This document shows positions 32,660-44,900 of a DNA stretch of 64,000 nt, in pieces. A program made the translations under genes and the position numbers. The notes under the pieces were generated by a model. The model saw only the letters and a program-made list of their open reading frames with translations, did not search any database and was not told the DNA's origin. The stretch's first letter is position 1, and each line of letters starts with the position of its first letter. The stretch lies in the NCBI GenBank assembly GCA_027924585.1, contig BSBM01001026.1, positions 1,230,501 through 1,294,500 on the forward strand, read 5' to 3'. Origin of the DNA: Larix kaempferi (taxonomy: Eukaryota; Streptophyta; Pinopsida; Pinales; Pinaceae).

Positions 32660-34640
32660 GTTGTAATGGAAACCATACTTATTTTTGTTCATTTCATTTT
32701 AAACTAGGTTGTTTTATTCTAAGTATCTAATTTTCGGTGCTTTTCACGTGCAGGAGAGCAGGTATTCCACCTCTTACTTCTAGAATTTGGCCCCATCACG
32801 ACCACAAGACATTTTTTTCTGCATTTATGCGGTTCTTGACGTATATGTTGTGATGATAGCGTGGAATCAACTCTAAAAGTCATGCGTAGGCACAGGTTAT
32901 CAATTCAAAACCCATGCTACACCGCTCATTGTGACCGCGTGGAAGGTCAATGCATTACCTGCGCATCTATTTGTATTTACCTGCGCTGTACGGATGGCAG
33001 AGTGTTATTTAGTCGCGCTACTGTTGATTTTTTTTATCTGCATAGTTTAGTTTGGCATCCCAATTGTTGCTTGCTAATGAACTTAAATTAAGGCTAATTC
33101 ACCCAATTAGTTAATTTTTTAGTAATTAGTGCACCTAGACCAATATTAGGAAGTAAAGAGTACATCTCTCTCGAAACTTAGCTAGGTAACCAAATTTGAG
33201 GCTTTCAATGGGCCTCATTGTTGTCACTAGTATTCAAGACCATTTCTTGTTTATGCATCAATCGACATGTTGTTTTTAGTAGTATTGCTGGTGTAGAAAA
33301 CACTTTTTTCACACTAGCAAGGACCTAAAGACACTTGTCACCCAAAGCATGCTCTTCACCTCGCACTTCATGTGATCTTGGTGAATCAGAAAAAGGTTGA
33401 GAAGCGTTAAATACCTCCATTGCACACTTGTCTATTTGGTTAGAATAATTTGATTTTGCAAAGCACCATGAACATCTCTTAGAGTTAAAAGTACATATTG
33501 CTTGATATACTCTTTTAGTTAATTTGCCAACAAAATCATTTGTGTTTTGCTATGATCACATGTGTTTTATCCACTAGCACACAATAAGAGACCTAAAAAC
33601 TCTTCCAATACAAGTATGGTCTTCACCTCGCACGTCATATGAGTTTGGTGAATCGGAAATGTAGGGATTATGAAATGCCCCTATTACACTCCATAAGTCA
33701 AACATACAAACCCTTTAAAAATCAACATTGTAATTGTCTTAACCAACCAAAATCCTCCACAGGAGGTGACAAAAGAACATTTTAGTTAGGTAAGATTGAT
33801 TGGGCTAGGCATCCATTAATTCCCACCAATCTTGTTTCATTAAGAATATTTTTAAACATAGCATTGTTGGCCTTCAGGGTACTTACAAAATCTTGCTATA
33901 AGCAATTGTTAAAAGAGAACCCGGATCAGAAGTGCATCGTGACCAAAAAGGTGAACACTGAGGTATAGCTTCCCTGCTCTCCCCTACAATCCACTCAGCT
34001 TGTTGTAGGGAGACGACACTATACCGTGTAGGCCGAACCATTGATCCACAATTGACTCAAGGTAACTTAGTGGCCCAACTTAGGATGTCACCAAGGAGAA
34101 ATTGTGAGTGTAATTGAATCCTAAAGTTAGATATTTCCATTGGGAGGTGTTGCCAATATTCTTGATTGGATCATTGGCCCAATCGCCGATAGAACTAGCT
34201 ATTTGTTACCTCCACTAGTCGATTGGTGCGTGGATACCATTATCACCATCAATTGTACTTTTTAGATGCCCATTTACATTTGAGAGGAAGGACGTTAGGT
34301 CTTCTAGGGAATTTACATTATTTTCTTTTTAACTACAAGTGGGAACTCATGCACTAAAACCAATATTGCACATATCACTCACTTATTGCACCATTTTGTA
34401 TCTATTGTGGTTGGCATATTTTTGCATTTGTTCAATTGTGTTTATTCCATTATCACTCTCATTTGACACAAAGCCTTCACGATCGAGGGATAAAACAACA
34501 TCCTAAGACAGTCTCGTAGACTGCAAGGCCTATCCCATCTCCTGAGGGGTGTCATTACACTTCCCGCCCCCGTATTACACAAGGAGGGAATTCAAGCCAT
34601 AATCATTCCCAGGAAACATTAATAGGATCATCTGGTCAAG
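32660..34640 (+). other. Leader of the 20.7-kb element
   Basis: Long non-coding leader. It includes GC-rich words near 32920-33020 and an imperfect ~100-bp duplication built on GACCTAAA, CTTCACCTCGCAC and TTGGTGAATC (33315-33395 and 33575-33655). No classical primer site is obvious right after the LTR. Confidence 0.45.
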
Positions 34641-34648
34641 GCCACACC

Positions 34649-35939
34649 TTGCTATGTACATTTTCTCCGCTCAGAGAATCTATTAATTATACCACTTCTT
34701 CCCCCATCAGAAGTAGTACCCCACTCACTTCTCCCCAAGGAGATCCCTCGAATCCCTTTGACCCATCCTTGCTCATAGGAGGTCATCCATTGTTTACAAC
34801 ACCACCTGGGTCTCCCTCTCATGGAAATCACATCCCAAAAAGAATGGAAATACTTGTCGTCCCTACCTTATCGTTTATGGCTAGAAAAAATCTACTTGAT
34901 TTGTCCAAACTAGCAAATGACCCCATAGGCTATGCCAAAACATCTTCCTTCTGATATTCCCAAATTCGAAGGAAAACAAGGAGACGATCCTTCCAACCAC
35001 ATTTTGTCTTTCCACTTATGGTGTTCATCTAACAACATAGTGGATGACCCCGTGAGGCTTCTCCTATTCCAACATACCCTCACCGAAAAAATAGAAAAAT
35101 GGTACATAAACCTAGAAAGTGGTACCCATTCCACATTTGCGACATTCGCCACCGAATTTCTTATGTATTTTCAACTGCCAATCTGACATGACCTAGGTCT
35201 CGAAATTCTCACTGATTTTGGTCAAAATACTTCCACCCACATCGTGGATCACATCCATGAGTGGCGTAGAGGCCATACACTATGCAAGATCGAAATACAA
35301 CCTCCTTTTTTGTTGGATTGGTTTATCAAATCTCTCCAACCCGCCATAGCCAAATATGTCACCACCTCCATGCCAAAAAGTGAGGAAGAGACTATTATGA
35401 ATGCAAAACATTTATACCTCATATATGCATAGTCTGGATACCTTTACACAATCCTCCCTGATGCCCTGCATCATCAGTGGTTGAATCCTACACCTTTAGG
35501 TTTGTCACATTCGGCAAATGGGATTATTAGGTCCATTTCACATTTAGAAAAGGTTCCTTCCACCACATTGGTGCCATTCCACATGATTCTGTATTACCCA
35601 TCCATGTCACCTACATCGGTACCCCCTACGTCAGTACCAACACCATTAGTTGGTCAATTACAGTATGGACCATATGGTCCTACATGCCCAAACATTATCC
35701 AAACAATGACAGTTCCTACACCGCCAATGGCGCAATTCACTCCTACATCCACCTCTTATGGAGTGCAAACAACATTCATCCCACCACTGAGATATAATCC
35801 ATATTACCCTTTCCCATGCCTAAATGGTCAGCAACCTCCCCCCAGTATGGGGATTAACCTAGTTCAACATACTTATGTTCAACAAGCTCAACAATTTGAA
35901 CAATTGAACACCACAAACCCCCATAATCCACAAACGTAG
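34649..35939 (+). pseudogene. gag of the 20.7-kb element
   Basis: The first frame (34649-34954) is a Ser/Pro-rich N-terminus ending in LLDLSKLANDPIG. After a frameshift the capsid begins at about 34935: DIPKFEGKQGDDPSNHILSF, HLWCSSNNIVDDPVRLLLFQ, then FATEFLMYFQLP, THIVDHIHEWRRG, LLDWFIKSLQP and EEETIMNAKHLYLIYA. This is the Retrotrans_gag domain, and block for block it matches the minus-strand element at 9500-8900. A Pro/Gln/Tyr-rich linker runs to 35939. Stops at 35184 and 35430 and two frameshifts disable it. Confidence 0.85.
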
Positions 35940-36084
35940 AGGAATAAGAAAGATAAGAACAGGAATAACCAACAGCCGGGGCAAGGGGGAAATCCCCCCG
36001 CCCCAACAAAATGAGAACACGGGTGATCCAAATGCAGGGACTAACAATCCCCTCAAACAAGGGAACAATCCTACCCTGAGAACC

Positions 36085-37131
36085 AATTATTGCTGCTCCA
36101 TTTGAGGTGATTATGGTCATTACACACACCATTTTCCTTTTATCCTCGACTGTCAACAGTTAGTGGAAGCTAAAATGAAGATGGTGACGAACCCTCCTGA
36201 GGAACTGAATCTTCCCCAACCAAAAACAACATTGTTACAACAACCATTTGCTAACCAAGGGGAAGTTACATAAGAACAAGATCCTCACCCACCCAATGAT
36301 GGCTCTTTCCAAAATATCTATACGTTGTATATAAACCTTCAAACAAGAGCCAAGGGTTATGGTGGGCCTTCCACCCCCCAAGTGGAAGACATATCTATCC
36401 CATCGGGGGGGCCTATGCAAATACCACGTCCGAATACCGAACAAATTCCACGGATTCCAAAAGTTCCTCTTCGACATACCCCTAATAACCCTCACATGAA
36501 AGCTGCCCAAAATTACAGTATTGTGGATGACTTGGCTCAGTCCACCATGGCTATGTCCACATTAGAAGTGCTACAGTATTTCGCAACATAAATAAAGGCA
36601 TTACTCAATGCACTCGATGTCTTCAACCCTTCTGAATCTCACCTCATGTCCTTTGATATTGACAAAGGTAATCCACGACTACCATCATCAGTCGCATTTC
36701 AAGTTCCAGTCATGGTTAAAAATGTTATGATCCATCAATTTATCATCAATGAGGATGCATCCACTTTCATTATGTCCATAAAATCATGTAAACTATTAGG
36801 ATCCCCCGAGCTGGTCCCCTCATCTATCTCTCTTCGTGCATACAATGGGAGACCATCTCAACCAAGAGGATTGTACCAAAATGTCTCCATAGAGATGGGG
36901 GGAAAGATGGTTATGATCGATATTGAAGTAATCGATGTTGAGCTCGACTACAATATCTTCTTAGGGCATAGTTACATGTACGCCATGAAGGTGGTATCCT
37001 CCTCAGTCTTTTGTATCATGATGTTTCCCTTAAATGGGAAGATAGTTATCATCGACCAACTTAACTATTATGACCCAAATACCACAAGCAATCCCAAAAA
37101 CATCCTATCAACTAGACTGGGCAATGATTAA
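36085..37131 (+). pseudogene. Zinc knuckle and degenerate retropepsin
   Basis: At 36088-36130 a knuckle remnant reads CSI-stop-GDYGHYTHHF, with the second Cys now a stop. A linker leads to the protease, from about 36646: HQFIINEDASTFIMS, then LGSPELVPSSISL, AYNGRPSQPRG, IDIEVIDVELDYNIFLGHSY and VFCIMMFPLNGKI. This is the retropepsin fold of plant Ty3/gypsy elements. The catalytic Asp-(Glu/Ser)-Gly-Ala signature is altered: I-N-E-D-A-S stands where related elements have D-E-G-A-S. The frame from 36646 is open for 161 codons despite this, so the domain would be translated but inactive. Confidence 0.75.
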
Positions 37132-37155
37132 CCATATGTTGACACTGCCCCCGAT

Positions 37156-38390
37156 ATGTACAAGGACTCCAATTTTTTAGTAGCATATTCAGAACCACTA
37201 CCAAAGATCCCTACATCTACCGATGGCCTAATGTGCACAATTTTCACCACTGAAAATGGAGCCGCTTCCACCTTAACACCATCATCAACACCATCACTAA
37301 TTGATGACATTGAAAAAATGTTGAGTCCATCAGTACCACTGATGTTTCAAATCCCATTCTTGTATCCTCCCACAGGTGTACAAGGGACACGAGTTATGGC
37401 TCAGTTAACTCTACCTAGGATAAATTTGGGAATCCCCGTGTGGTACCTAACACCACCCTTCCCAGAGATGGATTCCAAGCCAATTTCCCATTACGATTTT
37501 GTCCATGTGTCGGCTAGTACGGCTGTAAGTTCAATAACATGAACAGCTACGACATCCCAACCTATGAAATTCAAAACTACCCCACAATCGATCATCACTA
37601 AGACCGCTAATGGGGGCACCAAACAACCAAAGTTGAAAAGTTCCCTATTACCAAACCCTACATCTAATTTGGTAGAAACCGTGAAGCCTAAAGTAAGGGG
37701 CATCAACCACTAGGAGTTGAAATCCCTAGTAATGATCAATACTCTCAATCAAAGGGTCACACCGTCATGTTCTCTTTGCAAGCAGCAAGGCCACGCAACC
37801 AATTTATGTCCCACTCTACCGGAGCTATGGAATCTGCTTAACACTCCTGTTAGCATTACCTATGCTCAACCAATAGAGAAAGGGGGAACCCCTTCCTTGC
37901 CCACATTTAAGTCCAAAATACTGTCTACGAATCACGCATGTTCCATTTGTGCTCAACATGGGCACATATGCACCATTTCCCCCAACTCCCTCGATATCGA
38001 GAGGCATTGGAAATAGTTCGTCTCACTCAAGTAACCATTGTGGAATCCCCCTTCTTACACCAAGAAGGAGCATCCATCAATGTGATCACCACATCGGCGA
38101 CACCATCAGTCACCACTCCCACAGAAGTTGTGCCAATTGCAGAGAACATGGTAGAGCCTATAATTTCACAAAACTCATCTAAAATTACAATGACACCATC
38201 ACACAATGGATGCTCACCATGTGGGCAATACCCCCATATACTCCCTCCTAACATTAACACATACATAATGGAGCAAATCAAGACCCAAAAAGACCAAGAA
38301 CGCTTTTGTCCCCGAGTACCAAGACCTTGCCTATATTTTGGAGAAACCAACCATTATTCCTTCCAATGCCCCATTTTACGCACCAAATGA
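37156..38390 (+). pseudogene. Zinc-knuckle module of the 20.7-kb element
   Basis: Downstream of the protease in the same frame: IPFLYPPTG, then INLGIPVWYLTPP (~37425), then CSLCKQQGHATNLC (~37770; Cys, Cys, His, Cys all present) and CSICAQHGH (~37940). Past a frame change come HHFPQLPRYREALEIV and CLYFGETNHYSFQC (~38330, second Cys lost). The same series in the same order occurs in the minus-strand element at 7750-7130. In standard gypsy elements reverse transcriptase would follow the protease; here this nucleic-acid-binding module does, and RNase H follows it. Stops at ~37540 and ~37711 and a frameshift at ~38015 disable it. Confidence 0.65.
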
Positions 38391-38842
38391 AAAACTCGTC
38401 TCAAATTGATGAGAATTCAAAAATCAATTACAAACACCTTATGTAACCTCGCAAGCATCGCCAACCGAGGAGGTAGTACCGAACTTCCTAGACACCATCG
38501 ATATTGAATCTCCTTTAATCGGTGTCCTCACTTCCAGTGATTCCTCGTCTTCCGATAAAGACACAGACCACCTGCATGCATTCCCCCAAAAAAACAAAAT
38601 AGGGTGTTTGTACCCCCCCAGGCACAAAAAAGACACCTGACACCAACCGTTGATATTCTTATTTTGTGCCAACAACTTTACTTTCGTTTCACACTATCTC
38701 AAATTAAGAAAGTAAAACACCTCTCTTCTTCAAATGCAAATGGCCTCACCAATGAACATCTACATCAGTTATGCAGATGATGCTAGTCGATGGTCCAAAC
38801 ATCTTGCATCCGCTTCCTGGGTTATATATCCCTCCTCCCATA

Positions 38843-39425
38843 TGTTGGTTGTGGAGCCAAATCTTCTAGTCTTATAGATGATATTGTATTAGCCGTGTTT
38901 GTACCCTAGTTTTTTATGATATGTAGGTGGACTATACAGTCACCCCAGGGGGGGGGTGTGGGGGGGCATTGCCCCCCCACGGGGTTCCAGGGGGGACCAT
39001 CCCCCCTGGCTGGGGGGTCCGAGGGCAGCACCCCCGAAGTAAATTTTTGGGGTTGTTTTCGTCAGCTGTTTTGCGGGCCCATGGTTTTGGGTATCCTGTG
39101 GTATTTTCCCATTGTATTTCCCTTATAAAATAAAGACATTGTAATACGGCTAGGGATGATGATGTATTAGGTTTTATGCATTGTAAAGATCTCTGAGATC
39201 AGGAGAGAGACTGTGAAATGGAGAAGAGGAAGTGCAGCGGTTGTGCTGCAGGTTGTATCCCTTCACCTTGCTGGACAGTAATAATAATAAGGACTGGCAA
39301 ATTCAGTGTGGACGTATCCCAAGTTGGGTGAACCATGATATATATGTCTCTCTTGTAATGTGTATGTGTGATTATATTTGCATTTATGTTTATTGTTATT
39401 GCTCTGCGATCCTGTTTTTCTAACA
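38843..39425 (+). repeat. Copia 5' LTR
   Basis: TGTTGG...TTTTTCTAACA. Contains a G/C-run hairpin block (38940-39045) and a TATA-like CTTATAAAATAA at 39122-39133. Confidence 0.95.
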
Positions 39426-39427
39426 AT

Positions 39428-39440
39428 TGGTATCAGAGCC
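39428..39440 (+). promoter_or_regulatory. Copia primer binding site
   Basis: TGGTATCAGAGCC, two bases after the LTR, is complementary to initiator tRNA-Met, the usual primer for plant Copia elements. Confidence 0.95.
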
Positions 39441-39500
39441 AAAGGTCTATTTGGCAGTTAAACTCGCAGGAAGCTAGGGTTTCTGGTTCGAGTGGGAGCA

Positions 39501-42500
39501 ATGGCAGAAGAAGGAAAGTTTAAGGTTGAGAAGTTTAACGACCAAAACTTCAGGTTATGGAAGATGCAAATGGAGGACTATCTGTACCAGAAGGATCTAT
39601 TCCTACCATTGGGAGGAAAAGCAAAGTAGCCAATGGCTATGAAGGACGAAGAATGGGAGGTTCTTGACAGAAAGGCTCTGGGAACAATACGGTTGAGCCT
39701 GGCTTCGTCGGTGGCTTTCAATATCTCAAAAGAAATGATAACAGAGGGTTTGATGAACGCATTGGGTAAGCTGTATGAAAAACCCTCGACCTCCAACAAG
39801 GTTTTTCTAATGAAGCGTTTATTTAATATGAAGATGTCTGAAGGTGGATCTGTTACTGACCATTTAAATGAGTTTAATACGGTTACAAATCAGCTAAGTT
39901 CTGTAAGTGTGAACTTTGATGATGAGGTTAGGGCTCTTCTAATCTTGTGTTCATTACCAGAAAGCTGGAATAGCTTGGTCATGGCTGTAAGTAACTCTGT
40001 CTCTGGTTCAAACACCTTGAAATTTGATGATGTTATTGGTGTTATTCTTAGCGAGGAAATGCGAAGGAAAAACATAGGTGAGACATCAGGTAATGCATTG
40101 ACCATGGAGAGCAGGGGAAGACAAAAGGAGAGAGGAAAGAGCCAAGGTAATCGTGGAAAGTATAAAACGGGTAGATCCAAGTCTAGACTAGGAAAGATAG
40201 AGTGCTGGAACTATGGAAAGAAAGGACATCTGAAGAAATACTGCAAATCTCTAAAGAAGAAAGGAGATGCACAGAAGGAAACTACCTAGGAAGCAAATGT
40301 AGCAGGTGATGTGTTACAAGATGCTTTGATTCTTGCATTAGATAATACTAGTGATTATTGGGTAGTAGATTCAGGAGCTTCATGTCATGCTACACCCCAT
40401 AGAAAATACTTTCATGAGTATGTTCCTGGCGACTTTGGACATGTTTTATTGGGTGATGATGAGCCATGTAAAATTGTTGGAATGGGTAAGGTATGGATAA
40501 AAGTTAAGAATGGAACTGACTAGTTGTTGAAAGAAGTTAGGCATATTCCTGCTATGAAAAGAAATCTAATCTCAATAGGGCAGTTGGGAGATGGCGACTG
40601 TCTATCTATGTTCGGAGAAAAGTGGTGGAAGATCACTAAAGGATCAATGGTGATAGAAAAAGGAGACAGAGTAGGTACATTGTATTTATGTCCTCATAAT
40701 ACTGACCATTCTATCTCTTTAGCTTCCACAGGAACATATACAACATTGTGGCATCATAGGCTTGGCCACATGAGTGAGAAGGGGATGCAGATTCTCCACT
40801 CAAGGAAGTTGCTTCCAGATTTGAAGCAGGTAAGTTTGGAATTCTGTGAAAACTGTGTTTATGGAAAACAGAAGAGAGTCAGATTTCTCAGGGTTGGGAA
40901 ACAGAAGAAGAATGAACAATTAGAGCTTGTGCATACAGATGTATGGGGACTGGCTCAGGTACAATCTCTTGGTGGCTCTCATTATTATGCTACATTTATT
41001 GATGATGCAACTATAAAAACTTGGGTTTATTGCATTAGACATAAATCTGATGTGTTTGCTACTTTTAAGAAGTGGAAAGCTTTGGTTGAGAATGAGACAG
41101 GAAAAAGATTGAAGTGTCTCAGATCTGATAAGGGAGGTGAGTACTGCAGCAAGGAGTTTGATAGTTACTATTCATACCATGGGATTCGTAGAGAGAAGAC
41201 AGTCCCAGGAACACCATAGGAAAATGGAGTGTCAGAAAGGATGAACAGAACGATCATGGAGCGTGCAAGGTGTATGAGACTGCATGCAGGGTTTCCCTTA
41301 CAGTTTTGGGCGGATGCTGTAAATACTGTTGTTTATTTAATAAACAGAGGACCTTCAAGTGCTTTGGATGGTGGTATTCCATAGGAAGCATGGACAGATA
41401 AAAAGGTAAACTAATCATTTCTGAAAAGGTTTGGTTGTGAAGCATTTGTCCATATTGATAAAGAAAATAGAACAAAGCTTGAAGCTAAATCCAAGAAATG
41501 TACCTTTATTGGATATGGGGTTGATGAATTTGGTTATTGTTTATGGGATTATGAAAATAACAAAATCATCAGGAGTAGAGATGTGATATTCAATGAAAAG
41601 GTCATGTATAAAGATCAGTTGTAGGGAAAGAAATAGGAAAAGGAAAACACAGAGTACATAGTGCTTGATGAAATTAAAGAAAATGAAGTTCCGAAGGTGC
41701 CAGAAAATCAAGAGCAGCAGCAAGTACCTGAAACTCCTGCAACTGTAAGAAGATCTACCAGGTTAAGTAGACTCCCTGAACGATACTCTCCTTCAATGTA
41801 TTATTTATTGATGACTGATTCTGGTGAACCAGAATGTTATGAAGAAGCAATGCAGGTGGAAACTAGAAAGAAGTGGGAGCAAGGCATGAATGAGGAGATG
41901 GACTCATTGGTAGGAAACCAGACTTGGGATTTGGTTCAGTTGCCTGCTGGTAAAAGAGCATTGCAAAACAAATGGATTTACAGGTTGAAGGAAGAAGAAG
42001 GAGGTAAGAAGCGGTACAAGGCCAGACTTGTTGTAAAGGGGTTTGCACAGAAGAAAGGTATAGATTTTGATGAAATATTTTCTCCTATTGTTAAGATGAC
42101 TTCAATTAGGACTATCTTAAGTCTAGTGGCAGTAGAAGATTTGCATCTTGAACAGTTAGATGTAAAAACAGCCTTCCTCCATGGAGATTTGGAGGAAGAA
42201 ATATATATGCAGCAGCCACAAGGGTATGAGGTCAAAGGTAAGGAGGATTTGGTATGCAGGTTGAAAAAGAGCTTGTATGGCTTGAAGTAAGCTCCAAGGC
42301 AGTGGTATCTAAAGTTTGACAGGTTTATTACAGAACAAGGTTATAGTAGATGTCATTCTGACCACTATGTTTATTTCAAGAAGCTAGACAATGGAAGATA
42401 TATTATCTTGTTATTGTATGTGGATGACATGCTTGTTGCAGGGTCTGACATGCAGGATATAAATGTACTCAAAAGGAAGCTAGCTAATTCATTTATCGAT

Positions 42501-43345
42501 GAAGGATTTGGGTGCTGCAAAGCAAATCCTTGGTATGAGAATAACGAGAGATAGAAAAAATCACAAATTGACATTGTCTCAAAGTGAGTACATACAAAAG
42601 GTGTTGGAGAGGTTCAGAATGCAGAATGCAAAACCTGTAAGTACACCTTTGGCTAGCCATTTCAGTCTAAGTAAGGAAATGTGTCCCAAGACACAATAAG
42701 AGACAGATTACATGTCCAAGATTCCCTATCAATCAGCAATTGGCAGCTTGATGTATGCCATGGTGTGCACAAGACCAGATATTGCACATGCAGTGGGAGT
42801 TGTGAGCAAATATATGAACAATCCAGGTAAAGAACATTGGAAGGCAGTACAGTATATTCTCAGGTATTTGAGAGGTACTACCACTGAGGCATTATGTTTT
42901 GGAGGTTTAGACACTGTTCTACAGGGATATGTTGATGCAGATATGGCAGGTGACAAGGATAGCAAGAGGAGAACCACAGGGTATGTGTTTATTGTAGGTG
43001 GAACAGCAATAAGCTGGATTTCGAAACTACAGAAGGTTGTTGCACTTTCAACAACAGAAGCAGAGTATGTTGCAATTACAAAGTCTAGTAAAGAGATGCT
43101 TTGGTTGCAGAGGTTTATGGAGGAAGTGGGTAAGAAGCAGAAGGATAGCAGATTGTATAGTGATATCCAGAGTGCCATTCACCTTGCAAAGAACTCAGCA
43201 TTCCATTCCAGGACTAAACATATACAGCTCAAGTACCATTTCATACGCTCTGTTCTAGAAGATGAACTGTTGAAGCTGGAAAAGATACATACTAGCTAGA
43301 ATCCTGCAGACATGTTCACAAAGGTAGTGACCAGAGAGAAATTGA
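39501..43345 (+). pseudogene. Copia gag-pol polyprotein
   Basis: ATG at 39501 (MAEEGKFKVEKFNDQNF). The gag domain runs to 40289 with a zinc knuckle CWNYGKKGHLKKYC (second Cys changed to Tyr). Protease WVVDSGASCHA is at ~40360. Integrase has HHRLGHMSEKG, CENCVYGKQ, then HTDVWG, FIDDA and SDKGGEY (40750-41150). Reverse transcriptase has [28 protein letters not shown] and LLYVDDMLVAG (41960-42440). RNase H has YVDADMAGD, STTEAEYVA and HSRTKHI (42930-43220). The length is normal for Copia. In-frame stops lie at 39627, 40287, 40521, 41217, 41382, 41412, 41622, 41634, 42288, 42697 and 43297, and a +1 shift near 42495. Eight of the eleven stops are TAG and none is TGA. Closest to Tnt1/Tork-type elements by motif style. 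Confidence 0.95.
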
Positions 43346-43452
43346 GTTCATGCTCAGTTTTAGTTGTCCTTCTAGAATGAAGGTGAAGAGGAGAAATTTT
43401 CCAAGTCCAAGTCCAGCAAGCGTAGCAGTGGTGGAGTTGTTGTGATCAGTCT

Positions 43453-43464
43453 CCAAGTGGGAGA
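43453..43464 (+). promoter_or_regulatory. Copia polypurine tract
   Basis: The purine run AAGTGGGAGA directly before the 3' LTR (TGTTGG at 43466) is where plus-strand synthesis would start. Confidence 0.7.
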
Positions 43465-43465
43465 T

Positions 43466-44051
43466 TGTTGGTTGTGGAGCTAGATCTTCTAGTCTCATAG
43501 ATGATATTGTATCAGTCGTGTTTGTACCCCAGTTTTATATGATATGTAGGTGGACTGTACAGTCACCCCAGCGGGGGGGGTGTGGGGGGGCATCGCCCCC
43601 CCACGGGGTTCCAGGGGGGACCATCCCCCCTGGTTGGGGGGTTCGGGGGCAGCGCCCCCGTAGAAAATTTTTGGGGTTGTTTTCACCAGCTGTTTTGCGG
43701 GCCCATGGTTTTGGGTATCCCATGGTATTTTCCCATTGTATTTTCCTTATAAAATAAAGACATTGTAATATGGCTGGGGATGATGATGTATTAGGTTTTA
43801 TGCATTGTAAATATCTCTGAGATCATGAGAGAGACTGTGAAACAGAGAAGAGGAAGTGCAACGGTTGTGCTGCAGGTTGTATCCCTTCACCTTGCTGGAC
43901 GGTAATAATAATAAGGACTGAAAAATTCAGTGTGGACGTAGCCCAAGTTGGGTGAAACACGATATATCTGTGTCTCTCTTGTAATGTGTATGTGTGACTA
44001 TATTTGCATTTTTGTTTATTGTTATTGCTTTGCGATCCTGTTTTTCTAACA
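43466..44051 (+). repeat. Copia 3' LTR
   Basis: 586 bp, aligning end to end with 38843-39425. Ends TTTTTCTAACA followed by the CCATA duplication. Confidence 0.95.
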
Positions 44052-44390
44052 CCATATACTTCACCACACCAATAGAGTATGCTTGGGGACACTAACAAAC
44101 AACCAAGCAGAATATGATGCCGTAATAGGTAAATGTTAAGCGATGCCCTACAATTGGGAATTCACCATCTATAAGTGCACATCAACTCCCAACTTGTTGT
44201 ATCACAATTGAATAATGTGTTCTGTGTCCAAAACTCGCTTCACTTATGAAATTTTCTGCACATGTTCCTTCTCATCTAACAATTTGAAACCATAATTTTC
44301 ACACATATACCGAGAAACAAAAATGCATTTTCCTACTCCATCGCCAATGAGGTATTGAATTGGCACCTAATACATCACCCAAGTATTGCA

Positions 44391-44612
44391 AAACCCTGCA
44401 TACCAATCATACATAAATATATAGATGTGTCTCACCTATGACTACACATACATGTATTTCATCATGACAAGTCCTAAAAGTCGATAACCCATGCCAAAAA
44501 CAAATATGCTAGTATCACCTACTACATATGCATCACATCAACACATAGGCAACATAAAGAAAAATACACATACATCAATACATAAAGAGATGCAAACATC
44601 ATGTGCCACTAA

Positions 44613-44659
<47 letters not shown>

Positions 44660-44897
44660 ATCAAAATAATATGTGTGTCATGTACAAAAAATAGCCCTCC
44701 CGGGGCATATACATAGTAGACTTATGGGCGATACATAAAAACCGCCTCCTATAGGCTCATAAAAAAATGTATATATACAAAACTGGGGCCCATAGACCTA
44801 CATAAAATCAAGCCTTCGTGTCGGTTGGTAGATCTCGAGGTCCCAAAATGGCCAGTGGCCACACATCCTCACCTCGTGGTGGCTCTGGCCCCTACCG
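44391..44897. other. Non-coding, with TA microsatellite
   Basis: No gene. A pure (TA)n run covers about 44619-44656. The stretch separates the RNase H remnant from the plant-mobile-domain pseudogene. Confidence 0.6.
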
Positions 44898-44900
44898 TGG

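Larger units (their letters stand above)
38843..44051 (+). mobile_element. Complete Ty1/Copia retrotransposon, inactive
   Basis: 5209 bp, flanked by a perfect CCATA duplication (38838-38842, 44052-44056). LTRs are 583 and 586 bp and start TGTTGGTTGTGGAG. There is a tRNA-iMet primer site and a polypurine tract, and a single gag-pol polyprotein in Copia order: gag, protease, integrase, reverse transcriptase, RNase H. By eye the LTRs differ at roughly 35-40 positions, mostly transitions, so the insertion is old. Confidence 0.95.
38752..44390 (+). pseudogene. RNase H domain, split by Copia insertion
   Basis: 38752-38842 encodes MNIYISYADDASRWSKH and ASASWVIYPSSH; 44057 onward continues in frame with LGTLTNNQAEYDAVIG. 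This is the core of plant-type RNase H as found in gypsy elements (Gly-x-Gly-Trp-Val-Ile and NNQAEYDA). Further homology (LGIHHL, SQLVV, then NEVLNWHL) extends in mixed frames to about 44390. The domain would degrade RNA in RNA:DNA hybrids during reverse transcription. The exact join restored by removing 38843-44051 and one CCATA copy shows it was already part of the host element when Copia landed. Later frameshifts have decayed it. Confidence 0.7.

Noticed and set aside
44619-44656. TA run as a regulatory site
   Set aside because: Simple dinucleotide microsatellite; no gene next to it depends on it.
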